A DNA stretch of 64,000 nt from Calothrix brevissima NIES-22 (GTDB lineage: Bacteria; Cyanobacteriota; Cyanobacteriia; Cyanobacteriales; Nostocaceae), in assembly GCF_002367995.1 (NCBI RefSeq), contig NZ_AP018207.1, forward strand, positions 7,550,199 through 7,614,198, written 5' to 3'. Position 1 is the stretch's first letter. The number at the start of each line of letters is the position of its first letter. Positions 10,395-20,531 of the stretch are shown here, in pieces. The notes under the pieces were generated by a model. That model ran no database searches. It was given only the letters and a program-made list of their open reading frames with translations, and was not told where the DNA came from. A program made the translations under genes and the position numbers.

Positions 10395-12133
10395 CGAGCA
10401 TTTCTCCCTCTTGGAGTCACATCAAACTCGGATTTTACTCTCACACCTACAACTGTTTCCGAGAAATTATCCCGTCCTTGAACGGTAAAACCTAGACGCA
10501 GATTGGGAATAAGTTGAAAATCGTAATAAAGTTCCGCTACATCAGGTCGAGATTGATCGCTACGACGCAGACTTTCGTTCGATAAGCCTCGTCCGTAAGC
10601 TAGTCCCAGGCGATCGTCTCGCGTAAATAAATCTAATAAGGTAGCTCCTAAAACATAGGTATCTGCACCTTGTCCTAAGTCGCGGTTTTCATAGCGACCA
10701 TAGCGGCCAAAAAGGCCTAATTTTAAATTGGGTATAAAAACTTCAGCATTCAAACCATAAGCTTCTTCGCGATCGCTTTTGAGGGTTCCAAATTGATTAT
10801 TTCCTCTAGCAATGCTGTAACTTTCGGCAAAGCTATCCCGAACACCACCATCGCGATTAGAAGCATAAGTACCCCGAATAATCGCGTTACCATAACGAAC
10901 GCCAACTTCTCCCGCAAAACCATCTAAGGAAAAGTCACTGATTTTGTCTGATGAAGAGAAAACAGCAGCTTTAGCTTCGATATTGTCAGTCACACTCCAG
11001 TTAACTAACAAGCCAGGACGAGAAGCAATCCCCGTGGCGGCTAATGCGGGGTTGGTTTGAAATACAGGGTTAAAGAATTGGCTAGCCCCATCTTTAGCAA
11101 AGCTATTTCGGTCAAAATAAGAGGTTAAATCCATCTGACCTACCACAAATCGCAGATTCGGTATACCGGCGATGGAAGTGGCTAAATAAAGCTCGTTGAT
11201 GTTCAAACCCTCACGTCTAGAATCATCAAAGCTGCTACCTTGACTAGTTAAGTCAATAGTTGCGCCAAATAAGGCTTGCGGAGAGATGGGATATACTCCC
11301 GTGACTCTTGCCCGTGCTGAGGTATCACCTCCTTGAGTGACATAGACACCTTGGAATTGTAAATAGGGTTCTTTTAAAGCACTACTAGTAAATTGAGGAC
11401 GTTGTTGACTAACGATGGATTTTGGTTGTATGGGTGCAGCTGGAGTAGGTGTAGTCAGTAATTGATTAAAAGTAGGTGTAGGGGTGGAGACGTTAGATTG
11501 TATGCTGCTGCTTGTCCCAGGAAGGGGTGGTAAAGGAGCTACTTGGGAATTGAGTACTTGGTTAAATGTTGGTGTTGTCGGTGCGCTAAATTCTTGGGAT
11601 ACAACTTGGCCTGGAAGTGGCGGTAGTTGTGGTTGGGGATTTTCTCCCTGTTTCAACAACCCCAGACCAAAGTCAGAATTATCTCCACCTACTGCTGTTT
11701 GCAATACAGTCGTAGGCTTTTGCACCTGGGGTTGAGCAGAATTACTTCTTCCCGTCACCTGCTGTTGAATAAAGCCACTCTCCTGTTGTTGGAGATTGAT
11801 AACTGGTAGTGGTGGGACTACTGGTAAAGGATTACCAATAGGTGCGATAGCTATCCCATCTACCCTATCTGTTATTGGTGGTGGTGGTACTGTCTGTAAT
11901 CCCAGTACTGCTTTACCTACAGGTACAGAAGATGGCGGTACTGGTAACAAGTTTGTATCGCCTAGATGCAGATCGTTAGTTTCTGGTTGAACCACGTTCA
12001 CTTGGGCTAACGATGCTTCACTCACAGCCAATACCCAAAAAATCGAGACTGCGAGATTACTCAGCAGTAAGTACACCTTTTGGGGCTGTTTTGAACAAGT
12101 AAGTCTCGGACTATTGAATACTTTTTGGCTCAT
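10391..12133 (-). CDS. OprB-like outer-membrane porin with Pro/Gln-rich N-terminal linker, 580 aa
   Basis: First gene of the cellulose run. It has an export signal (about 24-43, ending EASLAQ), then about 200 residues rich in Pro, Gln, Thr and Val with repeated VVPPLP and APLPPLPG motifs, then a beta-barrel from about residue 245. The barrel part carries marks I associate with carbohydrate-selective porins (OprB): GQMDLTSYFDRNSFAKD, FNPVFQTNPALA and GLLVNWSVTDN, with aromatic girdles. It lacks the SLH domain of most cyanobacterial porins. Because it overlaps the barrel-less BcsC-like gene by four bases, I infer it is the outer-membrane exit for cellulose; this is not proven by sequence. Confidence 0.72.
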   Translation of the reverse strand: MSQKVFNSPRLTCSKQPQKVYLLLSNLAVSIFWVLAVSEASLAQVNVVQPETNDLHLGDTNLLPVPPSSVPVGKAVLGLQTVPPPPITDRVDGIAIAPIGNPLPVVPPLPVINLQQQESGFIQQQVTGRSNSAQPQVQKPTTVLQTAVGGDNSDFGLGLLKQGENPQPQLPPLPGQVVSQEFSAPTTPTFNQVLNSQVAPLPPLPGTSSSIQSNVSTPTPTFNQLLTTPTPAAPIQPKSIVSQQRPQFTSSALKEPYLQFQGVYVTQGGDTSARARVTGVYPISPQALFGATIDLTSQGSSFDDSRREGLNINELYLATSIAGIPNLRFVVGQMDLTSYFDRNSFAKDGASQFFNPVFQTNPALAATGIASRPGLLVNWSVTDNIEAKAAVFSSSDKISDFSLDGFAGEVGVRYGNAIIRGTYASNRDGGVRDSFAESYSIARGNNQFGTLKSDREEAYGLNAEVFIPNLKLGLFGRYGRYENRDLGQGADTYVLGATLLDLFTRDDRLGLAYGRGLSNESLRRSDQSRPDVAELYYDFQLIPNLRLGFTVQGRDNFSETVVGVRVKSEFDVTPRGRNAR

Positions 12134-12348
12134 GAGCCTAGTTGGATTTACTAGTAAGTCTTTACTTTATTTAATGTTGCTACTTTAGCAAATAATCTGA
12201 GTAATAACATCAATATTGACAAACTTTGTATTTGCTAAAAACGTTTTGTAAAAAGTTGATAAACCTTGCAATTTTTGTCAGTAAATTGGGCAGAATAAAT
12301 AAAAACCTTAACTAAAAAGGTAAATAACCACACCAGCCCAATTTATCC

Positions 12349-13137
12349 ATGAAAATACTTAATTTACAAGTTTTGTGTCAGAAAATGCAAGACTCATTTT
12401 CCGCTTCTCCTTTAGCAATTATCTGTCTCATACTGTTGTTTAGTAATTACGGTTGTGAAAAAAAAGCTTCAGTAGAAACACAGTTAGAAATTCAAAATGT
12501 TCAATCCATAAAAAGTAATAGATTATACAAAATTACTGGCAATACAAATTTACCTGAATCCAGTCGCATTAGTGTCGCGGCAGTCCGCTATTTACGTCCT
12601 ATAGCTGGACAACCAGGAGTATTATTGAACTCTAATAACAATACTCAACTTTCAATTCTGGCTCGCCAAATTGTTGAAGTTAAACAAGGAAAGTGGGAAG
12701 CAGATCTGAATCTGTGGCAAGTCTCGCCAGATGGTCGTTTTCAGGAATTTTGGCAAGCGAATCCAACACAAATGAAACTTACACCTGAAAATGGCGTAAC
12801 CTTTATTGCAACTTTCGATCCGGCTGATCAGTGGGAACAATCAGATAATCAAAAATCTGAAGAAACGCCACAGCTAGCAACTCCAGAACTCAATGGTAAG
12901 TTAGTGCGCTTCACTAATGAAGGTGAAAAGTATGCACAAGCAAGTCAAACTTTATTGATTCCTCTACCTACAGGTAAAACAACACCACCGCGTCTATTAC
13001 CAGAAGAGATGAATGGTGGCTGGGGAAATCGATATCAAATTCTCCCAGAATCAAGAGTTGCGAGTACGACATCAATACCACCAGCGAAAACTAGACAGAC
13101 TAATGCTGCTGTACTTCCTGCTGAATTTCTGCGTTAA
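12349..13137 (+). CDS. Predicted lipoprotein of unknown function, 262 aa
   Basis: The N-terminus has a hydrophobic stretch (about 22-33, AIICLILLFSNYGC) ending in a plausible lipobox Cys followed by charged residues. The mature part begins with a beta-rich domain (about 50-160: LYKITGNTNLPESSRISVAAVRYL), with a Trp/Phe-rich motif (WQVSPDGRFQEFWQANP), and ends in a Pro/Thr-rich disordered tail. I do not recognise a named family. It is divergent from the cellulose operon across 215 bp, so it may share its control region and act at the envelope in the same process; that is inference from position only. Confidence 0.65.
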   Translation: MKILNLQVLCQKMQDSFSASPLAIICLILLFSNYGCEKKASVETQLEIQNVQSIKSNRLYKITGNTNLPESSRISVAAVRYLRPIAGQPGVLLNSNNNTQLSILARQIVEVKQGKWEADLNLWQVSPDGRFQEFWQANPTQMKLTPENGVTFIATFDPADQWEQSDNQKSEETPQLATPELNGKLVRFTNEGEKYAQASQTLLIPLPTGKTTPPRLLPEEMNGGWGNRYQILPESRVASTTSIPPAKTRQTNAAVLPAEFLR

Positions 13138-13153
13138 CCAAAAATTTTGATGA

Positions 13154-13186
13154 TAACCCCACCTAAATCTAATTAAGGTGGGGTTT
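13154..13186 (+). terminator. Rho-independent-like terminator after the lipoprotein gene
   Basis: AACCCCACCT at 13154-13163 pairs with AGGTGGGGTT at 13176-13185, a ten-base stem, followed by TGTTT. It lies 17 bases after the lipoprotein stop codon. Confidence 0.75.
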
Positions 13187-13464
13187 GTTTAACAAGAGTA
13201 ACTAAATATTAATCACAAGGACTGAGGCCATTATCTTTTAATTGATAGTTCAGGCTGTCAATATTTGTGGGATTGTTATCTAGGCAGATTTGACTGAGAT
13301 ATCTTTGTAAAAGCGATCTGAGTATATCTGACAAACTTTCCCTATGTTCTATTGACAAACATAATCTTGATTGATAACTATGCTAATTGCTTAAGTCATA
13401 ATCCAATCAAGATTATCAAGTAAGCTGCATAAAAGCAGCTTATTTGAGTATTTTAAGTTAATGA
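13187..13464. other. Convergent intergenic stretch, no gene seen
   Basis: AT-rich region between the lipoprotein terminator and the end of the minus-strand coiled-coil protein gene. No coding frame is supported and no second terminator is obvious. Confidence 0.5.
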
Positions 13465-14334
13465 TTAAAACGGATTACTAGTGGAAACTTCATAGTAAGC
13501 TTGCAATTTATTTGGCGTTTTTGGCGCAGGATTTGGGGCTTGAGGAATGAATTGCAAATTTTGCTGCATTTTTTGCATTTGCAACATCATTTCTTTGAGT
13601 TGTTTTTGTAACTCTTCAAACTCACTAGCTGTAATTGTGGTTTTCCTGACTGGATTTTCAGTAGCAGCTTCTGGTCGATTGTTTGTATTATTTTGAGCAT
13701 AGCTGAGGAAGGTTTGTGCAGATGCAAATTTAGAAGTAGCTGCTACAGGTTTCACAGTTTTATGATTATTATGTTGGGTGACAACATGGGGTAGAGAATG
13801 AACAGGCTGTTGATATACCACTGGTGGAGTTTGTACTACAACAGGTTCAGAGAAGGTGTTAGGTAAGGTGTTGGCAAAAAGAGCTTGATCTAAAGGTACT
13901 TCATCATCCAAGAAAGCCTTCAAACCAGATATTTGTAGGCGAGATTCTGATTGCTTTAGTTCTTTAAGTAAGGCGTCCTTTTCCTGTAGGTGTTGCTCTA
14001 AATAAGTTAATTTCTGCTCATATTTTGCTGATTTTCGAGAAGAATGTCTCCATCCACAAACAGCAGCTGCTGATATCCCAGCACCTATACTAATTGTGGT
14101 TGATAAGATGACATAAGGAACTGCAACATCTCTCAGTTTACCGTAAAAAATAGGTTCTTCTTGAAATTTAATAGCTATTTGCTTTTCCCCTAGTGTAGCT
14201 AGAGGAAATGACATTACTGAAAATACACCGCAGGAAGCAACAATTGGTGGGAGAAAGAATTTCTGTAATGCAGATAGAGACATAGAGGGAATTTGGGTTG
14301 TTTGTCTACAAAAACAAGAGGTAGATTGCAGCAT
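13465..14334 (-). CDS. Membrane protein with coiled coils, unknown function, 289 aa
   Basis: Residues about 24-45 and 70-93 are hydrophobic and probably span the membrane (the second is VAVPYVILSTTISIGAGISAAAV). They are followed by a coiled coil (about 100-130, KYEQKLTYLEQHLQEKDALLKELK), a Pro/Gln/His-rich linker (about 150-215) and a second coiled coil rich in Met and Gln (about 230-262). A second ATG 17 codons in (MSLSAL) is an equally possible start. I do not recognise the family. It lies between the cellulose operon and the GH5 cellulase and could be an envelope scaffold, but nothing in the sequence proves a link. Confidence 0.6.
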   Translation of the reverse strand: MLQSTSCFCRQTTQIPSMSLSALQKFFLPPIVASCGVFSVMSFPLATLGEKQIAIKFQEEPIFYGKLRDVAVPYVILSTTISIGAGISAAAVCGWRHSSRKSAKYEQKLTYLEQHLQEKDALLKELKQSESRLQISGLKAFLDDEVPLDQALFANTLPNTFSEPVVVQTPPVVYQQPVHSLPHVVTQHNNHKTVKPVAATSKFASAQTFLSYAQNNTNNRPEAATENPVRKTTITASEFEELQKQLKEMMLQMQKMQQNLQFIPQAPNPAPKTPNKLQAYYEVSTSNPF

Positions 14335-14739
14335 GGTATTACTACTGATGAAATCTAGCTTTGATAGCTGTTCAGCAGTTAGTGAATAATTTTTACTGCA
14401 TTAGTATCCAAATTATTCTCTTCATGCCTAATATGCAATATGAGACTCATGAAGAACTCGGAGAACTAATTAAATTTTTCGTAAATTTAATTACTACAGT
14501 ACTAGTATCAAAATATTCAACAATATACAGATAAAGCTTGAGAAAGCTGATTTTATATATGTTTTGAGGATATGATGATGATAAACTTCTGACGAAATAG
14601 GGAACATTAGATGCTGAGGATATCTCTCTAAGAGATAGTACTGTTATGCATGATTTTTTTTAATTCGTAATCACCTGTCAATTGTGGCTATGACCATTTT
14701 TCACAGATCGGGAATCTACGTAAGTAGATAATTAAAAAT
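14335..14739. other. Divergent intergenic region upstream of the GH5 cellulase
   Basis: Very AT-rich 405 bp between the divergent coiled-coil gene and the cellulase gene. It must hold both promoters. I see no gene, no convincing operator and no tandem repeat. Confidence 0.5.
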
Positions 14740-16323
14740 ATGCGATATTTCTTTTTGAAGAATACACAAAAACAATTCATTTTTTATCAAAGATTTATTT
14801 TATTTTTTTCAACTTTATTATTGTGCTTACTGGGGAGTTTGATCCAAGTACCTGCTCACAGCCATCTCAATGTAGCTAGTGCGGCGATAGCAATCCAACT
14901 ACCACTGTCAACCTTGGGTGCAAAGATTGTTGATGCTAGAGGTAAGCAGGTGCTTTTGCAAGGTGTCAACTGGTTTGGGATGGAAACAGAGACACATGTA
15001 CCTCATGGGTTGTGGCAGCGAGATTATAAAGAGATGCTTACCCAGATCAAAATGTTGGGTTATAACCTGATTCGCTTGCCTTATTCTGTGGCAGGATTGA
15101 GAGCGCCTGATATCAATGGGATTGAATTTAATATTGGTAGCAATATCGAACTGCAAGGCAAAACACCGTTAGAAGTGATGGACTTGATTGTGCAAGAAGC
15201 AGAAAGACAAGGATTATTCATTCTGCTTGATAGCCATCGCCTCAACGATCGCCAAATTCCTGAACTTTGGTATGGAGATGGCTTTACAGAAGCCGACTGG
15301 ATTGATACGTGGAAACTGTTAGCGGAAAGATACAAGAATCAAGCTAACGTCATTGGTGCAGACTTAAAAAATGAACCGCATGGACGTGCTAGTTGGGGTA
15401 CTAACGACTTAGCTACAGATTGGCGACTAGCCGCCGAACGTGCAGGTAATGCCATTCTCAGCATTAACCCAAATTGGTTGATTATCGTTGAAGGTGTCGA
15501 AAACAATGTTCCTGGTCAAAAACTCAAGCATCATTGGCAAGGTGGTAATCTAGAAGGTGTCAAGCGCTATCCAGTACGCTTAACTAATCGCCGTAAGTTA
15601 GTTTATTCTCCCCATGAATACGGCCCAGGTGTTTTCAATCAGCCTTACTTTTCTGAACCTGGCTTTCCCAAAAATCTCATTTCGCGTTGGCAAATCGGCT
15701 TTAACTATATTTCTACTCAAAATATTGCGCCAATTTTAATTGGCGAGTTTGGAGGACGACAAGTAGACAATATTTCTCCAGAGGGTATTTGGCAAAATGA
15801 ATTTGTGAAATACATTCAGAAGTATAATTTAAGCTTCGCCTATTGGAGTTGGAATCCGAATAGCGCTGATACAGGTGGTATCTTACTCGATGACTGGCAA
15901 AATTACGATCGCGCCAAGCAGCAATTATTATCTCAACTGCTACCATCGATGGCAGTTAATAACCAGAATGTCGCCTCATCTCCCAATCCCCCTATCCCTG
16001 CAACTCCTACAACTACAGCAAAATTACAAGTCACGACGAATATTTATGCTAATTGGGAAACAGGACTTTGTGCTAACTTGAAAATTTTCAATTCCAGCAA
16101 TAGTAAAGCGAACAACTGGCAACTGGCATTTCGGATGAATCAAGCTAGGATTAATAACTCTTGGAACGCTAATTTTCAACAGCAAGGTACAGAATATATT
16201 GTCACTCCTTTAGATTGGGCAAGGGTAATTGAACCAAATCAATCGCGGGATTTTGGTTTTTGCGCGCAAAAATTGGGTACAGATTACCAATTACAAAATA
16301 TAGAAGTGAAAGTTACCCAATAA
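14740..16323 (+). CDS. Secreted GH5 endoglucanase with C-terminal CBM2, 527 aa
   Basis: Cellulase expected to cut beta-1,4-glucan outside the cytoplasm. A long signal segment (about 14-40) is followed by the GH5 barrel: VLLQGVNWFGMET near the start, acid/base Glu212 in LKNEPHG, His/Tyr in YSPHEYGP, and nucleophile Glu336 in LIGEFGG. A Pro/Thr linker (about 406-425) leads to a family 2 carbohydrate-binding module (about 428-527) with Trp positions NNWQLAF, SWNANF and LDWARVIEPNQSRDFGF and a Cys pair. CBM2 modules bind crystalline cellulose, so the enzyme probably acts on the product of the bcs genes 2.6 kb away, in cell-wall or sheath remodelling rather than feeding. Confidence 0.9.
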   Translation: MRYFFLKNTQKQFIFYQRFILFFSTLLLCLLGSLIQVPAHSHLNVASAAIAIQLPLSTLGAKIVDARGKQVLLQGVNWFGMETETHVPHGLWQRDYKEMLTQIKMLGYNLIRLPYSVAGLRAPDINGIEFNIGSNIELQGKTPLEVMDLIVQEAERQGLFILLDSHRLNDRQIPELWYGDGFTEADWIDTWKLLAERYKNQANVIGADLKNEPHGRASWGTNDLATDWRLAAERAGNAILSINPNWLIIVEGVENNVPGQKLKHHWQGGNLEGVKRYPVRLTNRRKLVYSPHEYGPGVFNQPYFSEPGFPKNLISRWQIGFNYISTQNIAPILIGEFGGRQVDNISPEGIWQNEFVKYIQKYNLSFAYWSWNPNSADTGGILLDDWQNYDRAKQQLLSQLLPSMAVNNQNVASSPNPPIPATPTTTAKLQVTTNIYANWETGLCANLKIFNSSNSKANNWQLAFRMNQARINNSWNANFQQQGTEYIVTPLDWARVIEPNQSRDFGFCAQKLGTDYQLQNIEVKVTQ

Positions 16324-16330
16324 TAAAAAA

Positions 16331-16354
16331 GGCAAAAGAGAATTCTCTTTTGCC
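16331..16354. terminator. Perfect 24-base palindrome between convergent genes, terminator for rpoC2
   Basis: GGCAAAAGAG followed by its exact complement through AATT gives a 12-bp perfect inverted repeat. On the minus strand it is followed by TTTTTTATTA, a good U-tract, so it should end the rpoB-rpoC1-rpoC2 transcript. On the plus strand the tail is only TAAATTAA, so termination of the cellulase transcript is less sure. Confidence 0.8.
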
Positions 16355-16378
16355 TAAATTAACTATTAGTTTTGAAGA

Positions 16379-19300
16379 TTATTCATCAAAATCATCGTCA
16401 TCATCATCATCTTCGTACTCGTCTTCTTCCTCTTCTACAAGATCTATGACTTCATCAGCTATCAAGTCATCGTCATCGAGAATAGAACGTTCTGCGCGTC
16501 TACTGCCAAATGTATGTTCGGTGAGAGAAGGTGCATCTAGATTGTAGGTGCGCGCTGTGCGATCGTCTAGCACCATGTCTAAAGGATCGTCAACTTCATC
16601 TAAGACACTGCTACTTTCTAGTGCTGCATAGTCATCAATTGCTCCTGTTTCTTCATAGGCATTGTACCCAGTACCAGCAGGAATCAATCGTCCAATAATT
16701 ACGTTTTCTTTTAAACCCCGCAGCCAGTCAGATTTACCTTCAATGGCGGCTTCGGTTAATACTCTGGTGGTTTCTTGGAAGGAAGCAGCAGAAATAAAGC
16801 TGTCGGTGTTCAAGGATGCTTTGGTGATACCCAATAATACAGGGGTATACTGCGCTCTAGCACCGCCTGTAATCGCCATTGCTTCGTTTACCTGCTCAAC
16901 TTGGCGCAATTCAACCAATTCACCGGGAAGCATGGTGGTGTCACCACCGTCATCAATCCGGACTTTATTGGTCATCTGGCGAACAATCACTTCGATGTGT
17001 TTGTCGGCAATATCAATACCTTGGGATTGGTATACCAACTGTACTTCATTCACCAGGAATGTTTGCACTTTCTGTAAAGCATGGCTAGCACAAGCGTAGA
17101 CGCCATCTTCTGAACCCAGGCTAAAGAAGACTTCCAAAATTTCGTGGGGGTTGGAAGGGCCATCGCTGAGGGGTTGTCCTGCTGCTACATGGGAACCATC
17201 TGTTACCACTAAGTTTTGTCCGGGGCCTAGAGGATAATCGGTGACTACTCCATTGGGTTCTACTACTTTAACTGCGATCGCTTCATCACCATCGCCGTAA
17301 ACTACTTTCACTTCCCCAGCCCGACGGCACAAGATACAAGCTTCTTTGGGTTTACGGGCTTCTAGTAGTTCCTCAATCCGGGGTAAACCTTGGATAATGT
17401 CCCCAGTTTTGGCACGTTCAAATACCAGCAACACCAAGTTATCACCGCGTTGTACTAAATCGCCATCTTCGATTTGTAACACAGCGCCAGGGCTGACTCG
17501 ATAGGGACGACCAACGCGGATAGAAACTGTATAGTTTTGTGTACTCAGGGCAGAATCTTGAGTTGTTGCTGTAGCCGCAGCATTTTTGATACCTACAACC
17601 TGTCCAGATTCTTCACTGAAGACTCCAGGAGCAATTTCGGTACCTGCTACAATCAAGTCACCAGCTTTGACTTTTGCTGGGGCACTAGTATTCAGTGTTA
17701 TAGTATCGCTCGGACGCAAGACTAAACAACGGCGTACTGTTTCTGTACCTTTCTGTACGCCCCGGACAATACCCCCTTCTTTACACAAGATTTGGGTACG
17801 GGCGACGACTGCACCAGGGGCGATGGTTAATCCATCTTGTACTTCCAGAGAAGTTTGAGTACTACCTTGGGTAGCATCAGCGGTGATATCCCGACGAATT
17901 ACCAAGGATTCCAAAATTACCAGCTGTAAGCGCTGAACTTCTGAGTTGTCTGGATCTGGTAATAATTCAATATCGGCAGCTAAAGGAGAAGCGTTATGGT
18001 CTTGTTCGCCTTCTTGCTCGATTTCCAATACTAATTGGGTACGTAGCAGTTCTACTCCTTCCACGGACTTGACACGTTCAGAATCTTTGTAAGGCAGTCT
18101 TTGTACTGCTCGCAATTGAATTGAACGTCCAGTTTGTTGGCTAACTGATGTAGTGGAAGGTACATCGGGGTTGCTGGGAACGGCAAACTCTACTACAGGA
18201 CGGCTTAATAAAGCGGGCCCTTCGGGAGACTCTACATACTGGATGTAGCGCAATTCGGTGGCGACTGTACCTTGGAATTCCTCACCAGGTTGAATAAAGG
18301 TGTTGTCTCTACCAATGACTGCTTCGGGATCGTCTACCATCAACAGTTCACCTGGTTTAATCACAACTTCCCGCAAGATGTCGTTTTTCTGGGTGACTTC
18401 AATTACACCACTGTTTTGGCAGAAGATATCCTTCACCACTTCTGTACCGGCTTCGACAAATTGTCCGTCTTCTACCAGTAACAAGGAAATATCTTTGTTA
18501 ACTTCGTGGGTTTCTTCGGGAATCCACAACAGGGTGCCTCCCTGTACCACTTCATAACCCAGCTTGGCTTTACCTTTTTTCTGAACTTCAACGCCAGCGA
18601 ATTTCAGGAAGCCCCCTGTGGTGGTGCGATAGCGGTCATCAATTAATTCCGCTACTACTTGACCATTTTGCACTTTTGTGCCTGGTGTAGCTCTGAGGTT
18701 AAATACTTGGTTATTACCAGTAGAAACTAGGTAGCTGTTGCGTCCTTGGGAGCTTTGAACGGTAACAGTAGCTTGGTCTAAGACTACAGAAGCGGTGATA
18801 ATTTCAATTTCCCTGGTACTCTTACCGGGTGTCGCTTCTGGTAGGCGGACTGTACCACCGTGTAAGGTTGTGAGTTTGGTTTCTGCAAGTACGCCGTTAG
18901 AAGCGATCGCATCTCCATTTTTCACTACCAATTCTGCACCTGGTGGCAGGTTATACACTTCCCCAGATAAAATCCAAATCAATCCACCGCGTGCGGCTGT
19001 AGTGGTGGTGTTGCCTTGACGGTCTGTTTTTTGTTCGGGGACAACTTCAGCAAATTGCACTTCCCCTGCCAAGTCAGATGCTACATCTTTTACCGCTTTT
19101 TCAGTATTAGCACGGGTTGTGCGTCCACCAAGGGCGACTTCTGCAAGTAACTGCCCAATTTTTACCTGCTGACCATCGGTGATGTATAGTGTGGAACCTT
19201 GGGTAACATTAATTTCTTGGTTTCCTCCTGCGCTATCAGCACTATCTTTTTTCGGTTCCAAGACAATTACGCCGTTGGCTTCCACAAATAGAGCATCTTC

Positions 19301-20434
19301 ACCGTGGCGGGTACGGTAGGGTCTGGTGCGTAATTTCCTGGGTAGGCGGATAGTACCATCGGTTTTGGATCGTACTTGTTGGGCGACTTCCCCAGTAAAT
19401 ACACCACCTGTGTGGAATGTCCGCATCGTAAGCTGGGTACCGGGTTCACCGATACTTTGAGCGGCGATAATTCCCACAGCTTCGCCCAAGTCCACCATTT
19501 TGGCATGGGCTAAACTCCAGCCGTAGCAATGTTGACATACGGAACGGGCAGCTTCACAAGTCAGAGGCGATCGCGCGAAGACTTCAGTTACCCCAGATTT
19601 TTGGATTTTTGCCGCCAATTCATCAGAAACTGGGGTATTGCGCGGGGCTATCACTTCTTTGGTCTTAGGATCTAGCACATCTTCCGCTATTACCCGTCCA
19701 TGTAGGCGTGTAGCTAGGGGAATTTTGGTTTTGCCACCTTCTACCATTGCCCGGATGGGAATGCCTCTGGTAGTACCGCAATCAAATTCGCGGATAATCA
19801 CATCCTGGGATACGTCCACTAGACGCCGGGTGAGATAACCAGAGTCCGCCGTCCGTAACGCTGTGTCTACCAAGCCTTTCCGCGCACCATAAGAAGAAAT
19901 AATGTATTCGGTGACGGTGAGTCCTTCACGGAAGTTGGTTTTGATGGGTAAGTCAATAATTTCCCCTTGGGGATCTGCCATCAGTCCCCGCATCCCTACT
20001 AACTGCCGGACTTGGGAGATGTTACCCCGTGCGCCGGAGAATGCCATCATGTATACGGAGTTGAGGGGATTAGTCTTTTTGAAGTGAACGACTACCTCAT
20101 CTTTGAGGGCTTCACTGGTACCGTTCCAGGTATCAATTACTTTTTGGAAGCGTTCTACTTCCGTAATTTCCCCCCGTTGATAGCGGGCTTCTGTGGCGCG
20201 AATTTCTTCTTCGGCAGCTTCCAAGAGCGATCGCTTAGAAGGTGGTACCATCAAATCGTCTACGCTAATAGACACCCCTGCCCTAGTAGCATAGCGGAAT
20301 CCCAAGTCTTTCAGTTTGTCCGCCATGACTGCGGTACGTGCTGTACCATAATTTACAAAGGCCCAAGAAATCAAATTTCTCAATTGACCTTTATCAACTA
20401 CGCGATTGCGAAAAACTGCCTTTTCGTTAGTCAT
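16379..20434 (-). CDS. rpoC2: RNA polymerase beta-prime subunit, C-terminal part (RpoC2), 1351 aa
   Basis: Cyanobacteria and plastids encode beta-prime in two pieces; this is the C-terminal one, with the trigger loop and bridge-helix end. It has the conserved start [18 protein letters not shown], the [18 protein letters not shown] block, the Cys ligands CEAARSVC and CYGW, then [19 protein letters not shown]. After this comes the very large cyanobacterial insertion of repeated beta (sandwich-barrel hybrid) units (about 400-1000), and the conserved end with [12 protein letters not shown]-like sequence ([15 protein letters not shown]). The last 60 residues are extremely acidic, ending in a run of Asp. 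It starts 97 bp after rpoC1, and a tandem repeat fills that gap. Confidence 0.97.
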   Translation of the reverse strand: MTNEKAVFRNRVVDKGQLRNLISWAFVNYGTARTAVMADKLKDLGFRYATRAGVSISVDDLMVPPSKRSLLEAAEEEIRATEARYQRGEITEVERFQKVIDTWNGTSEALKDEVVVHFKKTNPLNSVYMMAFSGARGNISQVRQLVGMRGLMADPQGEIIDLPIKTNFREGLTVTEYIISSYGARKGLVDTALRTADSGYLTRRLVDVSQDVIIREFDCGTTRGIPIRAMVEGGKTKIPLATRLHGRVIAEDVLDPKTKEVIAPRNTPVSDELAAKIQKSGVTEVFARSPLTCEAARSVCQHCYGWSLAHAKMVDLGEAVGIIAAQSIGEPGTQLTMRTFHTGGVFTGEVAQQVRSKTDGTIRLPRKLRTRPYRTRHGEDALFVEANGVIVLEPKKDSADSAGGNQEINVTQGSTLYITDGQQVKIGQLLAEVALGGRTTRANTEKAVKDVASDLAGEVQFAEVVPEQKTDRQGNTTTTAARGGLIWILSGEVYNLPPGAELVVKNGDAIASNGVLAETKLTTLHGGTVRLPEATPGKSTREIEIITASVVLDQATVTVQSSQGRNSYLVSTGNNQVFNLRATPGTKVQNGQVVAELIDDRYRTTTGGFLKFAGVEVQKKGKAKLGYEVVQGGTLLWIPEETHEVNKDISLLLVEDGQFVEAGTEVVKDIFCQNSGVIEVTQKNDILREVVIKPGELLMVDDPEAVIGRDNTFIQPGEEFQGTVATELRYIQYVESPEGPALLSRPVVEFAVPSNPDVPSTTSVSQQTGRSIQLRAVQRLPYKDSERVKSVEGVELLRTQLVLEIEQEGEQDHNASPLAADIELLPDPDNSEVQRLQLVILESLVIRRDITADATQGSTQTSLEVQDGLTIAPGAVVARTQILCKEGGIVRGVQKGTETVRRCLVLRPSDTITLNTSAPAKVKAGDLIVAGTEIAPGVFSEESGQVVGIKNAAATATTQDSALSTQNYTVSIRVGRPYRVSPGAVLQIEDGDLVQRGDNLVLLVFERAKTGDIIQGLPRIEELLEARKPKEACILCRRAGEVKVVYGDGDEAIAVKVVEPNGVVTDYPLGPGQNLVVTDGSHVAAGQPLSDGPSNPHEILEVFFSLGSEDGVYACASHALQKVQTFLVNEVQLVYQSQGIDIADKHIEVIVRQMTNKVRIDDGGDTTMLPGELVELRQVEQVNEAMAITGGARAQYTPVLLGITKASLNTDSFISAASFQETTRVLTEAAIEGKSDWLRGLKENVIIGRLIPAGTGYNAYEETGAIDDYAALESSSVLDEVDDPLDMVLDDRTARTYNLDAPSLTEHTFGSRRAERSILDDDDLIADEVIDLVEEEEDEYEDDDDDDDFDE

Positions 20435-20520
20435 TAGTCAATAGTCCTTAGTCAATGGTCAATAGTCATTGGTTAGTGGTCAGTAGTCAGTAGTCAGTAG
20501 CAAGTAACAACTAACCACTG
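20427..20520. repeat. Short tandem repeats (TTAGTCA / TCAGTAG type) between rpoC1 and rpoC2
   Basis: Degenerate 7-base units TTAGTCA, ATAGTCA, TGGTCAA and GTCAGTA fill almost the whole 97-bp spacer and run up to the rpoC2 start codon. Such heptanucleotide arrays are typical of heterocystous cyanobacteria. Confidence 0.75.
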
Positions 20521-20531
20521 ACAAAGAACAG

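Noticed and set aside
16260-16547. Plus-strand frame with a long serine run
   Set aside because: It is the antisense of the Asp/Glu-rich RpoC2 tail.
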